DNA from: Methanolobus profundi
GTDB taxonomy: Archaea; Halobacteriota; Methanosarcinia; Methanosarcinales; Methanosarcinaceae
Direction: 5' to 3'
Assembly (NCBI RefSeq): GCF_900114835.1
Contig: NZ_FOUJ01000001.1
Span: forward strand, 558,001-622,000
Length of the DNA stretch: 64,000 nucleotides
Shown here: in pieces, positions 26,198-34,576 of the stretch
Layout of the letters: every line of letters begins with the position of its first letter
How positions within the stretch are numbered: the stretch's first letter is position 1
The notes under the pieces: model-generated
The model's database searches: none
The model's input: the letters and a program-made list of their open reading frames with translations, nothing else
Told to the model about the DNA's origin: nothing
Translations under genes and position numbers: made by a program

Positions 26198-27564
26198 ACA
26201 TTGCTATGAATATTGAAAAATATCGCCTGATAATAGGGCGATATGTGCAGATACTGACACTACGGTATGATATAAAACGAGAGTATCTTACATTGGGTAT
26301 CCCGATATTTCTGGCATTCATGATACTTCTCATGGCAGTTCTTACAGGTCACTCCTTCGTTACCGATGAAGCATCAGCAGGAGCTGCTGTAAGTGATGAA
26401 GCTGCTGCAAAACATGCGGCATATGAAGCACTCGTTGCAGAGATGGAAGCCGCAGAGGCAGCAGAAAGAGGCGAGGTGATCGTTGCTGAAGAAGAGGAAG
26501 TGGAACCGGAGCCCGATGAGGAAAAAGGCAAAGATGATCTGGACCATATAATGGTCTTTGCAGTGCTTGTAGCGATCATTCCCTATTCGATAGATTCTCT
26601 ATTAGAGAAAAGAAAGCTACAGAGAAGAGAACTAGCTTTCAGTGAGTTCCTTTACAAATTATCGGAGCTTATGAGAGGTGGTATCGATCCCGTAAAAGGT
26701 TTCATCAATCTCTCAAAGACCAACCTTGGTGCGATAAGTACTCATGCACAGGATGCTGCCTCCTCAATGGTACTTGGGAAATCTTTTGATGAATCCATGC
26801 ACCGGATGTCCCGGTCCATGAACAGCCGCCTTGTAGCCAGATATATCGATGTGGTTGTCCAGGCAGCATATACTGGTGGTAATGTTGCTGACCTGCTGTT
26901 CCGTACTTCAGAGGATATGAGATCTGTCATTGCCATTCAGAGAGAAAAGGAAGCAAATCTGAAGCAGTACATTGTCATCTTCTATCTCGCACAGGGTATC
27001 ATCGTGATGCTGACCTATATCCTTTCGACATCCCTGTTGCCTCTTATTCAGGGTGTAGGTATGGAAATGCTCGGTGGTGCAGGTCTTTCAGACATAGATT
27101 TTGAGCGTGGTTTCTTCCATATGATAATATTGAATGCATTGTTCGGTGGACTTATCATAGGGCAGATCACGGAGGGTGAGATAAAACACGGTTTCAAGCA
27201 TTCGGCGATACTGATAATTTTAAGTTACATTGCATGTGTAACGCTGCTATTGCCTGCTGGTGTGGGTGCTACCTATACAATAAGTATGGTTTCCGGTGAC
27301 GCACAGGAGGTCATGGGTGGCATACCATTACAGCAGCCTATCGTATTCAATGTTACAGATACGAATGGTGCTCCTGTTCCGGGTACTTTTGTTAAGATGA
27401 CAATTTCACCGGATGGTATTATTACAAGTTCTATGACCGATGAGGATGGCAAAGTCTCAGTTGCACCGATACCAGGTTCTGATGCGGGTACGTATATCGT
27501 CACTGCAACAGCGGGTGAATCAAAAGGGACAGCAACAATAATAGTGAATGGAGGAGATGATTGA
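26194..27564 (+). CDS. Pilus platform protein (T2SSF) with C-terminal Ig-like exodomain
   Basis: About 456 aa. ATG 26194 has AAGGAG 6 nt upstream and makes an ATGA overlap with the preceding gene; the frame extends a little further 5'. Helix 1 (about 28-47) is followed by an Ala/Glu-rich insert (about 52-118: AEMEAAEAAERGEV, EEEEVEPEPDEE). After helix 2 comes a T2SSF domain (SELMRGGIDPVKGFINLSK; VVVQAAYTGGNVADLLF), then several helices. Residues about 380-456 form an Ig-like/Big-1-type domain (IVFNVTDTNGAPVPGTFVKM, SSMTDEDGKVSV, GTYIVTATAG) after the last helix, presumably outside the cell. I do not know of this fusion as a standard form. Confidence 0.88.
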   Translation: MNIAMNIEKYRLIIGRYVQILTLRYDIKREYLTLGIPIFLAFMILLMAVLTGHSFVTDEASAGAAVSDEAAAKHAAYEALVAEMEAAEAAERGEVIVAEEEEVEPEPDEEKGKDDLDHIMVFAVLVAIIPYSIDSLLEKRKLQRRELAFSEFLYKLSELMRGGIDPVKGFINLSKTNLGAISTHAQDAASSMVLGKSFDESMHRMSRSMNSRLVARYIDVVVQAAYTGGNVADLLFRTSEDMRSVIAIQREKEANLKQYIVIFYLAQGIIVMLTYILSTSLLPLIQGVGMEMLGGAGLSDIDFERGFFHMIILNALFGGLIIGQITEGEIKHGFKHSAILIILSYIACVTLLLPAGVGATYTISMVSGDAQEVMGGIPLQQPIVFNVTDTNGAPVPGTFVKMTISPDGIITSSMTDEDGKVSVAPIPGSDAGTYIVTATAGESKGTATIIVNGGDD

Positions 27565-27625
27565 TCGCTCCTTCATTCATTTGGATGTTTCATAATTTGA
27601 TATTAAAAAAGATAATAGGACAGGT

Positions 27626-28303
27626 CTAACCAACCCTTTCTCTGTTATCCATGGTAATACCCTGACTGGTGACATTATAGGCGATCATCTTGTTCAGGGG
27701 GATACTTCCTTTCATCTTAGGTATGTTGATGTATCTGTTGATCTTGCCACCGGCGTACTCTGTTCTGAACTGGATAACACCATCTACCATAGAGCGGAGT
27801 ATCTTCTCTGCTCTTTCTGGCAGAATTCCGATATCTGCTGAGAGCAGGAATGTTATATTTGCTTCCCTGCTGATCCTGATGAGGGCTTCTATAGTTTCAG
27901 AAATGACCTCTACATCCTCGTGAATGAAAAGTGATGAGAACATGTCGATCACACAGACGTCCGCATCGGCTATATTGTGCAGAGGACCAGCACCTTCTCC
28001 ATAGAGGCGGATGCACAGTTTGTGTCTTCTGTAGCACATGTCAAGCAGGGATATCGGATCTGAGAAATTTCCGATGACGGTAAGTCTCTCCTTATGATCC
28101 TGGGTCGCTGGTATGTTGAGTTCCTCTATTATATCCTTCTCGGAACTTCTGGTGGAAATGTAGTGAACTTTCTTTCCAAGTTTCAGTGCATCGGAACTGA
28201 TCTTGCGGAAGAAGACACTCTTTACATCTCCTATATCCTCTTCTATTAACAGTACCACATTGGAAGGTACGTTTTTTAAACCGAAGCTAGTTAGCACCAT
28301 CAA
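27626..28303 (-). CDS. FlaH/KaiC-like RecA-fold protein with degenerate P-loop
   Basis: 225 aa on the opposite strand, convergent with the platform genes. The chain follows the FlaH/KaiC layout: a central LLIEE...FFRKISSDALKLGKKVHYIST, then ADVCVIDMFSSLF at the Walker B position, then an arm ending MVDGVIQFRTEYAGGKINR and PKMKGSIPLNKMIAYNV. The Walker A site, which should be GxxGxGK(T/S), reads VVLLIEEDIGDVKSVFF and has no Gly-Lys-Thr. FlaH binds nucleotide beneath the archaellum motor, so this is probably a non-hydrolysing or structural relative for the adjacent pilus machine. It shares its promoter region with the pilin-like gene at 28408. Confidence 0.7.
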   Translation of the reverse strand: MMVLTSFGLKNVPSNVVLLIEEDIGDVKSVFFRKISSDALKLGKKVHYISTRSSEKDIIEELNIPATQDHKERLTVIGNFSDPISLLDMCYRRHKLCIRLYGEGAGPLHNIADADVCVIDMFSSLFIHEDVEVISETIEALIRISREANITFLLSADIGILPERAEKILRSMVDGVIQFRTEYAGGKINRYINIPKMKGSIPLNKMIAYNVTSQGITMDNRERVG

Positions 28304-28360
28304 ATCCCTAAAAGTGATTATTGCTTAAATGGTTTTGGAATAAAATGGCAAAATCTATAG

Positions 28361-28380
28361 ATTATTGGGAGCTATATATA
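28361..28380 (-). promoter_or_regulatory. Putative phosphate-regulon motif, site D
   Basis: ATTATTGGGAGCTATATATA on the plus strand, the reverse complement of TATATATAGCTCCCAATAAT. It lies 28-47 bp before ATG 28408 and 58 bp before the divergent FlaH-like gene, so it could act on both. Confidence 0.5.
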
Positions 28381-28407
28381 TTATAGAAATAAAGTATATA
28401 ATCGCAA

Positions 28408-29562
28408 ATGCACTTTTCATCAGAGATGGCTGGCAACGATATGAGCACTTTCCTGCGCAATGATCGCGGGGTTACTGTTGTATTTGGTACTTTGTTACTG
28501 ATACTTATTACGATAATCGCTGCCACGAGTGTGGCATATATGATCTCTACTACGCAGAAGCAGGCGATGGATCTTGAAAGTCACAAAGCATCCGTTGAGA
28601 ACGAGGATCTCAAAATAGTATCTATTGACCCGGTTGGTGATGGTTCTAATTGGGAGTCCATTGACCTCAAAGTTCTTAATCTCAATACTGCAGATTCCTA
28701 TATCTCAGCAATAAACGTCAATGGCGGATATTTCCTCCATTACAAGGCGTATGAGAGTGAAGGTGTGTTCGATGTCTACAGGGATTACCCTGCTGTCTAT
28801 AGTGCGAACCACAAGGTTGTGGTTCCGGCCACAAGGAGCAAGACGATCCACCTGAATTTTTCGGATATGGTCCTGGAAGGCTCAGAGACGATCGACACTT
28901 CATCATGGACCAATAACAGTCTTGACCACTCATACACACTGGATAAGCATCCATGGTATGCATTCGGTGAGGTTGCATATGACTACCATGTCAATTATTC
29001 TTCCAACGGAACAGAATGCCTTAAAACCGGTAATTTCTCAATAGATGATGAGAACCGGGAGATAACCCTTTTTGGTTCAGGTTCTGGTGGGAACCTTACC
29101 AACAATACGGATTATGATATCTTCTACAAGGTCTATCTTACTTCATATGCAGGTTCATCTCCCTCTGAGAGCGATCCTATAAAGGTCGAGATAATAACCT
29201 CTTATATCAATGTCTTCAAGGAACTTTTCACACCGCCAATGCCAGTGGCCGAGGTCCAGTTCAAGGTGGAGTATCTTCAGAATGCCAATGGTACCCAGAC
29301 CCCTAACAGTTATCTGATACTGGATGCATCTGATTCTCAGGATGTGGATGGTTTTATTACAAGCTATAAATGGGCCGTGTGGAAGGATTCGGGTAACGGA
29401 ACAGTGACACTTTATGACTATGATCTCTCAGGTATGGTTGTAAGGCCAATAGGTATCGACCCTTATAATGACAAGAATGTCACTATCGATCTTGAGATAA
29501 CAGATGATGATGGCATGACCTCCCGACTCGGTCAGGTGTCAGGTAACCTGACGATCCTTTAA
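28408..29562 (+). CDS. Archaeal pilin-like exoprotein with PKD-like C-terminal domain
   Basis: 384 aa from ATG 28408; ATG 28426 and 28441 are alternatives and the last gives the tightest signal (MSTFLRNDRG). RNDRG then VTVVFGTLLLILITII is an archaeal type IV pilin N-terminal signal and helix (cleavage after Gly). The exodomain starts with LKIVSIDPVGDGSNW and a KVLNLNTADSYIS segment seen in archaeal pilins. Residues about 280-384 look like a PKD-type beta-sandwich (YLILDASDSQDVDGFITSYK, LEITDDDGM). It would be a large minor pilin or adhesin of the machine encoded upstream. It carries motif site D in its promoter. Confidence 0.82.
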   Translation: MHFSSEMAGNDMSTFLRNDRGVTVVFGTLLLILITIIAATSVAYMISTTQKQAMDLESHKASVENEDLKIVSIDPVGDGSNWESIDLKVLNLNTADSYISAINVNGGYFLHYKAYESEGVFDVYRDYPAVYSANHKVVVPATRSKTIHLNFSDMVLEGSETIDTSSWTNNSLDHSYTLDKHPWYAFGEVAYDYHVNYSSNGTECLKTGNFSIDDENREITLFGSGSGGNLTNNTDYDIFYKVYLTSYAGSSPSESDPIKVEIITSYINVFKELFTPPMPVAEVQFKVEYLQNANGTQTPNSYLILDASDSQDVDGFITSYKWAVWKDSGNGTVTLYDYDLSGMVVRPIGIDPYNDKNVTIDLEITDDDGMTSRLGQVSGNLTIL

Positions 29563-29601
29563 ATATCTAAGATATATAACAAAATCAAAGGAAGGATATA
29601 C

Positions 29602-30657
29602 ATTTCACATAAAAGAAAGATCCAGTTGACAGGTGGTTCCACATACATAGTTTCTCTTCCAATAGACTGGGTAAGGGAAGGTGACCTTGGTGCTGGGGAT
29701 ACTGTAGTTCTTACGGTGAAGCCGGACCGTTCACTCTTGATCACTCCTGATCAGGGAAAGCAGAGAAAGAACGGCCGTTCAAAGGTCGAGATGATCGCAT
29801 CTGAAGACAGAGAAGAGAATTTCAGGACACTTGTGGCGAACTATCTTGTTGGCTATGATATCATCAGGGTAGTCTGTCCAGGTGGTTTTTCTGCAGCTGA
29901 ACGTAAGTATCTCAAAGAATCTGCCAGAAAACGTCTGATTGGTATCGAGATCGTCGAGGAGTCCAGGACCGAAGTAGTTCTACAGAATCTTCTGAACTAT
30001 CAGGATATCTCACTGGAAAAGTCCCTGCAGAGCATGTTCCGTATAATATCTTCCATGATGGAGGACTCTATCGTTGCTTTAAGGGAAGGTGATGTGGAAC
30101 TTGCTAAAGACATAGTCCAGAGGGACAATGATGTCGACAAATTCTATCTTTTAAGTGTAAGGCAGATCAAGGCTGCACTGGATGATTCTGTCCTTGCCCA
30201 GAAGATCGGTATCAAAAATTCAAAAGATTGCCTTGGTTATCGTCTTATAATCAAGCTCATGGAACGTATAGGTGATCACGTTCATGGAATAGCAAACACC
30301 GTTATTCAGATAGGTGATCATAAGAACGATAATGAGGAAGTTATCGAGATGGGTATGGTTTCACACAGGCTTTTCCAGGATTCGTTCCAGGCTGTTCTGG
30401 ATATCGATGTTGAGATCGCAAATCATATAATGAGGACCTCAAAAATATCATCTGCTCTTGGTAACAGGATAATTCAAAGATCAGAGTTATCTGATAGTGC
30501 TTATTGTCTTTATGGGGAAAAGCAAAGAAAGATAATTGAGAGTTTCCAGCGTATCGTTGAATATAGTGCCGATATCGCTGAAATGGTCATCAATATGAAA
30601 GCTACTGACATTAAAGAGTCTCTCTCAGGAGAGGCCCAGATACTCGAACAGGCTTGA
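29602..30657 (+). CDS. phoU: PhoU-2 with AbrB-like N-terminus, probable AUU start codon
   Basis: About 351 aa if started at ATT 29602, which has a strong AAGGAAGG (29588-29595) 6 nt upstream. The next standard start, TTG 29626, has no such site and would remove the first strand of the AbrB-like domain. With the ATT start the protein reads (M)SHKRKIQLTGGSTYIVSLP and aligns with RKVQITGKSTYVLTLP of PhoU-1. The PhoU bundle follows (about 110-340) with QRDNDVDKFYLL and ERIGDHVHGIANT. It follows the pilin-like gene by 40 bp and is probably part of the phosphate control circuit. Confidence 0.88.
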   Translation: MSHKRKIQLTGGSTYIVSLPIDWVREGDLGAGDTVVLTVKPDRSLLITPDQGKQRKNGRSKVEMIASEDREENFRTLVANYLVGYDIIRVVCPGGFSAAERKYLKESARKRLIGIEIVEESRTEVVLQNLLNYQDISLEKSLQSMFRIISSMMEDSIVALREGDVELAKDIVQRDNDVDKFYLLSVRQIKAALDDSVLAQKIGIKNSKDCLGYRLIIKLMERIGDHVHGIANTVIQIGDHKNDNEEVIEMGMVSHRLFQDSFQAVLDIDVEIANHIMRTSKISSALGNRIIQRSELSDSAYCLYGEKQRKIIESFQRIVEYSADIAEMVINMKATDIKESLSGEAQILEQA

Positions 30658-31020
30658 TCTTACAGTTATTACCATAAGGTTATTGATCACAAGGACAAGG
30701 CCGAACAGGCTGATCCCCATCCTTGATATATCCCATAGCTTCCTGGCATATGAATGAACCGATGTCCTGACCGATCTGTAGTTCCAGTAGATCACCAGCA
30801 GTATCAGCATCTTTACTACAAGTAAGGACCATATTCCGTGAGATGCCATTATCCCTGAAAGAAAACCATTCTCCTCAAATCCGTATCCATTGCTAAGTGC
30901 ATGGAATGTGGTAAGGAAATCCCCTATTACGTAAAGCAGGATGATGTATCTTGCATCATAGATGAATTCGTATATCTCTTCTGTGCTGAACAACCCTTTT
31001 TCGATATTTTTAGAGAACAT
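30625..31020 (-). CDS. Four-helix membrane protein, DUF5658-like
   Basis: 131 aa. A short polar start (1-25), then helices at about 26-45, 60-78 and 105-125, with GDFLTTFHAL in the first helix and the polar EENGFLSG loop, matching the DUF5658 pattern (Asp in helix 1, E-x-N/G loop). It converges on PhoU-2 and their 3' ends overlap by 33 bp. A DUF5658-like gene also overlaps phoU-1, so the association occurs twice in this window. The function is unknown. Confidence 0.75.
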   Translation of the reverse strand: MFSKNIEKGLFSTEEIYEFIYDARYIILLYVIGDFLTTFHALSNGYGFEENGFLSGIMASHGIWSLLVVKMLILLVIYWNYRSVRTSVHSYARKLWDISRMGISLFGLVLVINNLMVITVRSSLFEYLGLS

Positions 31021-31270
31021 ACCTGCATAGAAGCTTGCTCATGTATATTGGTGGAATGTAGTTATTTGAGGTAGTTATGTTCATATTTTTCTTAAAATAG
31101 AATAAATATAATTAAAATATATATTATGGTCCATAAATTATATATCTCTATGTCATATCGAAGTTATTCCGGGTATGGCATGAATGACCATTATGTGTAA
31201 TTTAAGAAAAATACAATTAATAGAATTGAGAGATCTGAAAGTAAAAATAAAAAAAGAGAGAGGTTGAAGA
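31021..31270. other. Intergenic region: upstream of DUF5658-like gene and T-rich end of dapL
   Basis: No gene is visible. On the minus strand dapL ends into CTCTCTCTTTTTTTATTTTT (plus-strand 31241-31260), a likely T-run terminator. A TATA-like TTATATATCTC lies at 31139-31149. The middle is A+T-rich. Confidence 0.5.
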
Positions 31271-32428
31271 TCAGATCTTCAGTTTGCTCATCCTTTCTAC
31301 AGCTTCGTTGATCCTCTCAACGGAGCGGGTCAGTGCAAATCTGATATAACCTTCACCGTAAGTTCCAAAGCCAACACCTGGTGTAGCTACGATACCTGCT
31401 TCCTCAAGGAGCAACTTTGAGAATCCCATTGAATCATATCCTTCAGGAACAGGTGCCCATACGTAGAATGTTGCCTTAGGTGGCTTGACGTCTATTCCGA
31501 GTTCTTTGAGTCCCTTAAGGAGTGTATCTCTTCTTTCCTCGTATATCTTGTTCATGTCAGCAACACACTGCTGGGAACTGGAGAGTGCAGTGATACCTGC
31601 CATCTGAACAGCATCGAAAGCTCCGGAATCGATGTTTGACTTTACCTTGCCGATGCCAGCTATTATGTCCTTGTTACCTACTGCAAAGGCAAGTCTCCAT
31701 CCGGTCATGTTGTAGGTCTTTGAAAGTGAGTAAAGTTCAATTCCCACATCCATTGCACCGTCAACGCTCAGGAAGCTTGGTGCCTTGTAACCATCGTAGG
31801 TCATTTCAGAGTATGCGTTGTCGTGGATGACCACTATATCATTGTCACGGGCGAACTGCACAACCTCTTCAAAGAACTTCTTATCAGCGGTTGCTGCAGT
31901 AGGGTTGTTCGGGTAGTTCAGGAACATCAGCTTTGCTTTTGCAAGTTTGTCCTTTGGTATTGCGTCAAAGTCCGGCAGGAAGTCATTTTCAGCCAGAAGT
32001 GGCATGATGTGTGCTTCTCCGCCTGCGAACTCTGTACCGATCTTGTAGACCGGATATGCAGGGTCAGGACAAAGTGCTATGTCCCCTGGGTTGATGAACG
32101 CAAGGGGAATATGTGCTACTCCTTCCTTGGATCCGATAAGTGTAAGTGTCTCTGATGCAGGATCAAGATCAAGTCCTCTTGTTTCCTTGCACCAATCAGC
32201 AGCAGCTTTCCTAAAGCTCATCATTCCTGTGTATGATGGATATGTGTGTGTTTCCGGGTTACGTACAGCGTCACACATTGATTCTACAATGTGGTCCGGA
32301 GTTGGCTGATCAGGGTCACCAACACCAAGATCTATGACATCTACACCCTTTGCTTTTACTGCAGCCTTTGCTTCATCGATCGTTGCAAATAAGTATGGTG
32401 GTAATGAATTGATCCTGTCTGAATACAT
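31271..32428 (-). CDS. dapL: LL-diaminopimelate aminotransferase
   Basis: 385 aa, PLP fold-type I aminotransferase. It converts tetrahydrodipicolinate to LL-diaminopimelate in the one-step archaeal/plant lysine branch. The N-terminal [20 protein letters not shown] and [16 protein letters not shown] are DapL markers. NYPNNPTAA (about 172-180), HDNAYSEM and [12 protein letters not shown] (catalytic Lys near 235) give the PLP site, and the C-terminal [11 protein letters not shown] binds the carboxylate. The length fits. No other lysine gene is adjacent. It is divergent from the PAS kinase at 32633. Confidence 0.95.
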   Translation of the reverse strand: MYSDRINSLPPYLFATIDEAKAAVKAKGVDVIDLGVGDPDQPTPDHIVESMCDAVRNPETHTYPSYTGMMSFRKAAADWCKETRGLDLDPASETLTLIGSKEGVAHIPLAFINPGDIALCPDPAYPVYKIGTEFAGGEAHIMPLLAENDFLPDFDAIPKDKLAKAKLMFLNYPNNPTAATADKKFFEEVVQFARDNDIVVIHDNAYSEMTYDGYKAPSFLSVDGAMDVGIELYSLSKTYNMTGWRLAFAVGNKDIIAGIGKVKSNIDSGAFDAVQMAGITALSSSQQCVADMNKIYEERRDTLLKGLKELGIDVKPPKATFYVWAPVPEGYDSMGFSKLLLEEAGIVATPGVGFGTYGEGYIRFALTRSVERINEAVERMSKLKI

Positions 32429-32632
32429 TTATTCACCTAAATTTGATCATTTTTGTGCCAATGGGGCATTTATGCATCATCTATTGCTTCTCATCTATTT
32501 AATAGCATGGTATACGGGATCTTTGTCTATCTCTGTACACTTCTTCATATTGATCTGTGTATCGCAACAAAATCTATTAATATAAATAATATATATTGTA
32601 ATAATATATTAGTTGAAATACTGGAACGTGGT

Positions 32633-34576
32633 GTGGCCATTAATTTAGAAGAAAAAAGATCCATTCTGGAAAAAAGGGAGCGGGAGCTAGAATGCATATA
32701 CAGCATATCTGACCTGTTCGATCTTCATGTACCTCTTAAGTCCCTTCTAAAAGGGATCATGCAGAGATTGCAGCCTGCTTTTCTATACTCTGAGGTTGCA
32801 GAGGTATGCATAGTTCTGGATGGGGATATATACAGTACGGATAGATTTGAAAAGAACATCCATACTTTATCCAGCAATATAGCAGTACACGGTCATAAAC
32901 GTGGTTCTATTCACATATCTTATTCAGAAGAGCGTCCATATCATGACATAGGTCCGTTCCTTAAAGAGGAACAACGCTTGCTGGATGTTATTACATCACG
33001 TCTTTGCAAAGTGATCGAGAGAAAACATGTTGAAGAGGCTCTCCTTGAGTCTGAGAAAAGATACAGGATGATCTTCGATGTTTCCCCGCTCGGTATTTTC
33101 GTAGATAACAAAGGGACCATAAGTCATTGTAACAGAGGTTTTCTCAACATATTCGGAGTACAGAAGGCCGATGTGGTCGGTGCCGAGATATTCGACTATG
33201 TAAATGATGAAGATCTTAACAGGATCCTTGCAGGTATCTCAAAGGATACGAATGCATTCTATGAGAATGAATACTCTGCACGTACAGCAGGCAGAGAGAT
33301 CCACTTGAAGTCATATTATGTTCCTTTGAGGAACAAGGATAATTCTATTTATGGCGGTATTGGCCTGCTCGCCGATATAACTGCAAATAAGAACTCTGAA
33401 GAGGAACTTGAGAACCAGAAAGAACTTCTTACAAGTACGTTCAATGCATTGCAGGATCTTATTATCGTAGTTGACAGAGAAATGAGGGTAGTTACAAGTA
33501 ACTGGAACAGCGATCAGATAATTCCTCCACAGGAAGGTGATCAGCATCCACAGATGTGTGATCTGTTCACTCATGATCTGTTCCCTCACGACACGTGTCC
33601 TGTCAAGGATGTATTCTCTACAGGACGTATGAAAGAATTCGAACATACTGATCCTGTTGATGACCGGGTCCGGGATTTCCGTATATTCCCTGTATATGAT
33701 ACTAAAGGGGATGTTGCTATGGCTGTAAGCCATATACGCGATATCACCGAACGTAAACAGACAGAGGAAGCACTGAAAAGGTCGACCTCTGACCTTGAAC
33801 TTGCTTATGAGGAATTGAAATCCCTTGACAAATTAAAGGATGAGTTCCTGTCGAATCTCCGCCATGAACTGAACACCCCTCTTACTTCTATAAAAGGATT
33901 CAGTGAACTTCTTTATGATGGTACCCTTGGTCCATTGAACGACAAACAGGCAAATGCGATCGAGCGTGTAGTGACAAAGTCACGTAAATTGCAGAATCTT
34001 ATCGATTCACTATTATTTATCAGTACCAATCAGAACGGGAATATCAGGTACAATTTCGAACCTGTGGATATATCATCCGTTCTTAACAATGCTGTGAACC
34101 TTTTCTTTGATCCCATGAAGGAAAAGAACTTGCGTATTCATGTGGATCATACATTCGATTCATGTTCAGTAGATGCTGACAGGACATATCTGCCACAGAT
34201 ATTCCTCAATCTAATGGACAATGCAGTTAAATTCACACCTGCGAACGGGACGATCACTGTATCTGCTCATATCGAGGCAGAAGGTATCCATGTTGTTATT
34301 GGGGATACAGGAATAGGTATTTCAGAAGAGGATATCCCTGGACTTTTTAAGATGTTCCATCAGATAGATAGTTCTTCAACAAGGACCTATGGTGGGAACG
34401 GACTGGGGCTCTATATCAGTAAAGTTATCGTAGAGAATCACAAAGGCGATATTTGGATCGAAAGTGAAAAAGGGACAGGGACAGATGTTCATGTCTATAT
34501 CCCTATGAAGCAGGATCAGTTCTCAGCTTCTTCCAGCTCTCCTTCTGTATCCTGTGAAAGACCCATGCCAAGATAG
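32633..34576 (+). CDS. Cytoplasmic PAS histidine kinase
   Basis: About 647 aa from GTG 32633. The frame is open further upstream to 32453, but that part overlaps the dapL promoter and has no kinase-like content, and a TATA-like AATATATATT (about 32588) would place the transcript start near 32615. A GAF-like region (about 20-135), two PAS domains (about 140-255 and 265-385), HisKA with HELNTPLTSIKGFSELL (His near 411), then HATPase with DNAVKF, DTGIGI and GGNGLGLYIS. There is no membrane helix, so the signal is intracellular. No receiver domain or response regulator is nearby. The 3' end overlaps the convergent decarboxylase gene by 61 bp. Confidence 0.9.
   Translation: MAINLEEKRSILEKRERELECIYSISDLFDLHVPLKSLLKGIMQRLQPAFLYSEVAEVCIVLDGDIYSTDRFEKNIHTLSSNIAVHGHKRGSIHISYSEERPYHDIGPFLKEEQRLLDVITSRLCKVIERKHVEEALLESEKRYRMIFDVSPLGIFVDNKGTISHCNRGFLNIFGVQKADVVGAEIFDYVNDEDLNRILAGISKDTNAFYENEYSARTAGREIHLKSYYVPLRNKDNSIYGGIGLLADITANKNSEEELENQKELLTSTFNALQDLIIVVDREMRVVTSNWNSDQIIPPQEGDQHPQMCDLFTHDLFPHDTCPVKDVFSTGRMKEFEHTDPVDDRVRDFRIFPVYDTKGDVAMAVSHIRDITERKQTEEALKRSTSDLELAYEELKSLDKLKDEFLSNLRHELNTPLTSIKGFSELLYDGTLGPLNDKQANAIERVVTKSRKLQNLIDSLLFISTNQNGNIRYNFEPVDISSVLNNAVNLFFDPMKEKNLRIHVDHTFDSCSVDADRTYLPQIFLNLMDNAVKFTPANGTITVSAHIEAEGIHVVIGDTGIGISEEDIPGLFKMFHQIDSSSTRTYGGNGLGLYISKVIVENHKGDIWIESEKGTGTDVHVYIPMKQDQFSASSSSPSVSCERPMPR

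Noticed and set aside
32453-32632. N-terminal extension of the PAS kinase
   Set aside because: It overlaps the dapL promoter, is compositionally unlike the kinase, and a TATA-like box lies inside it. GTG 32633 is a better start.
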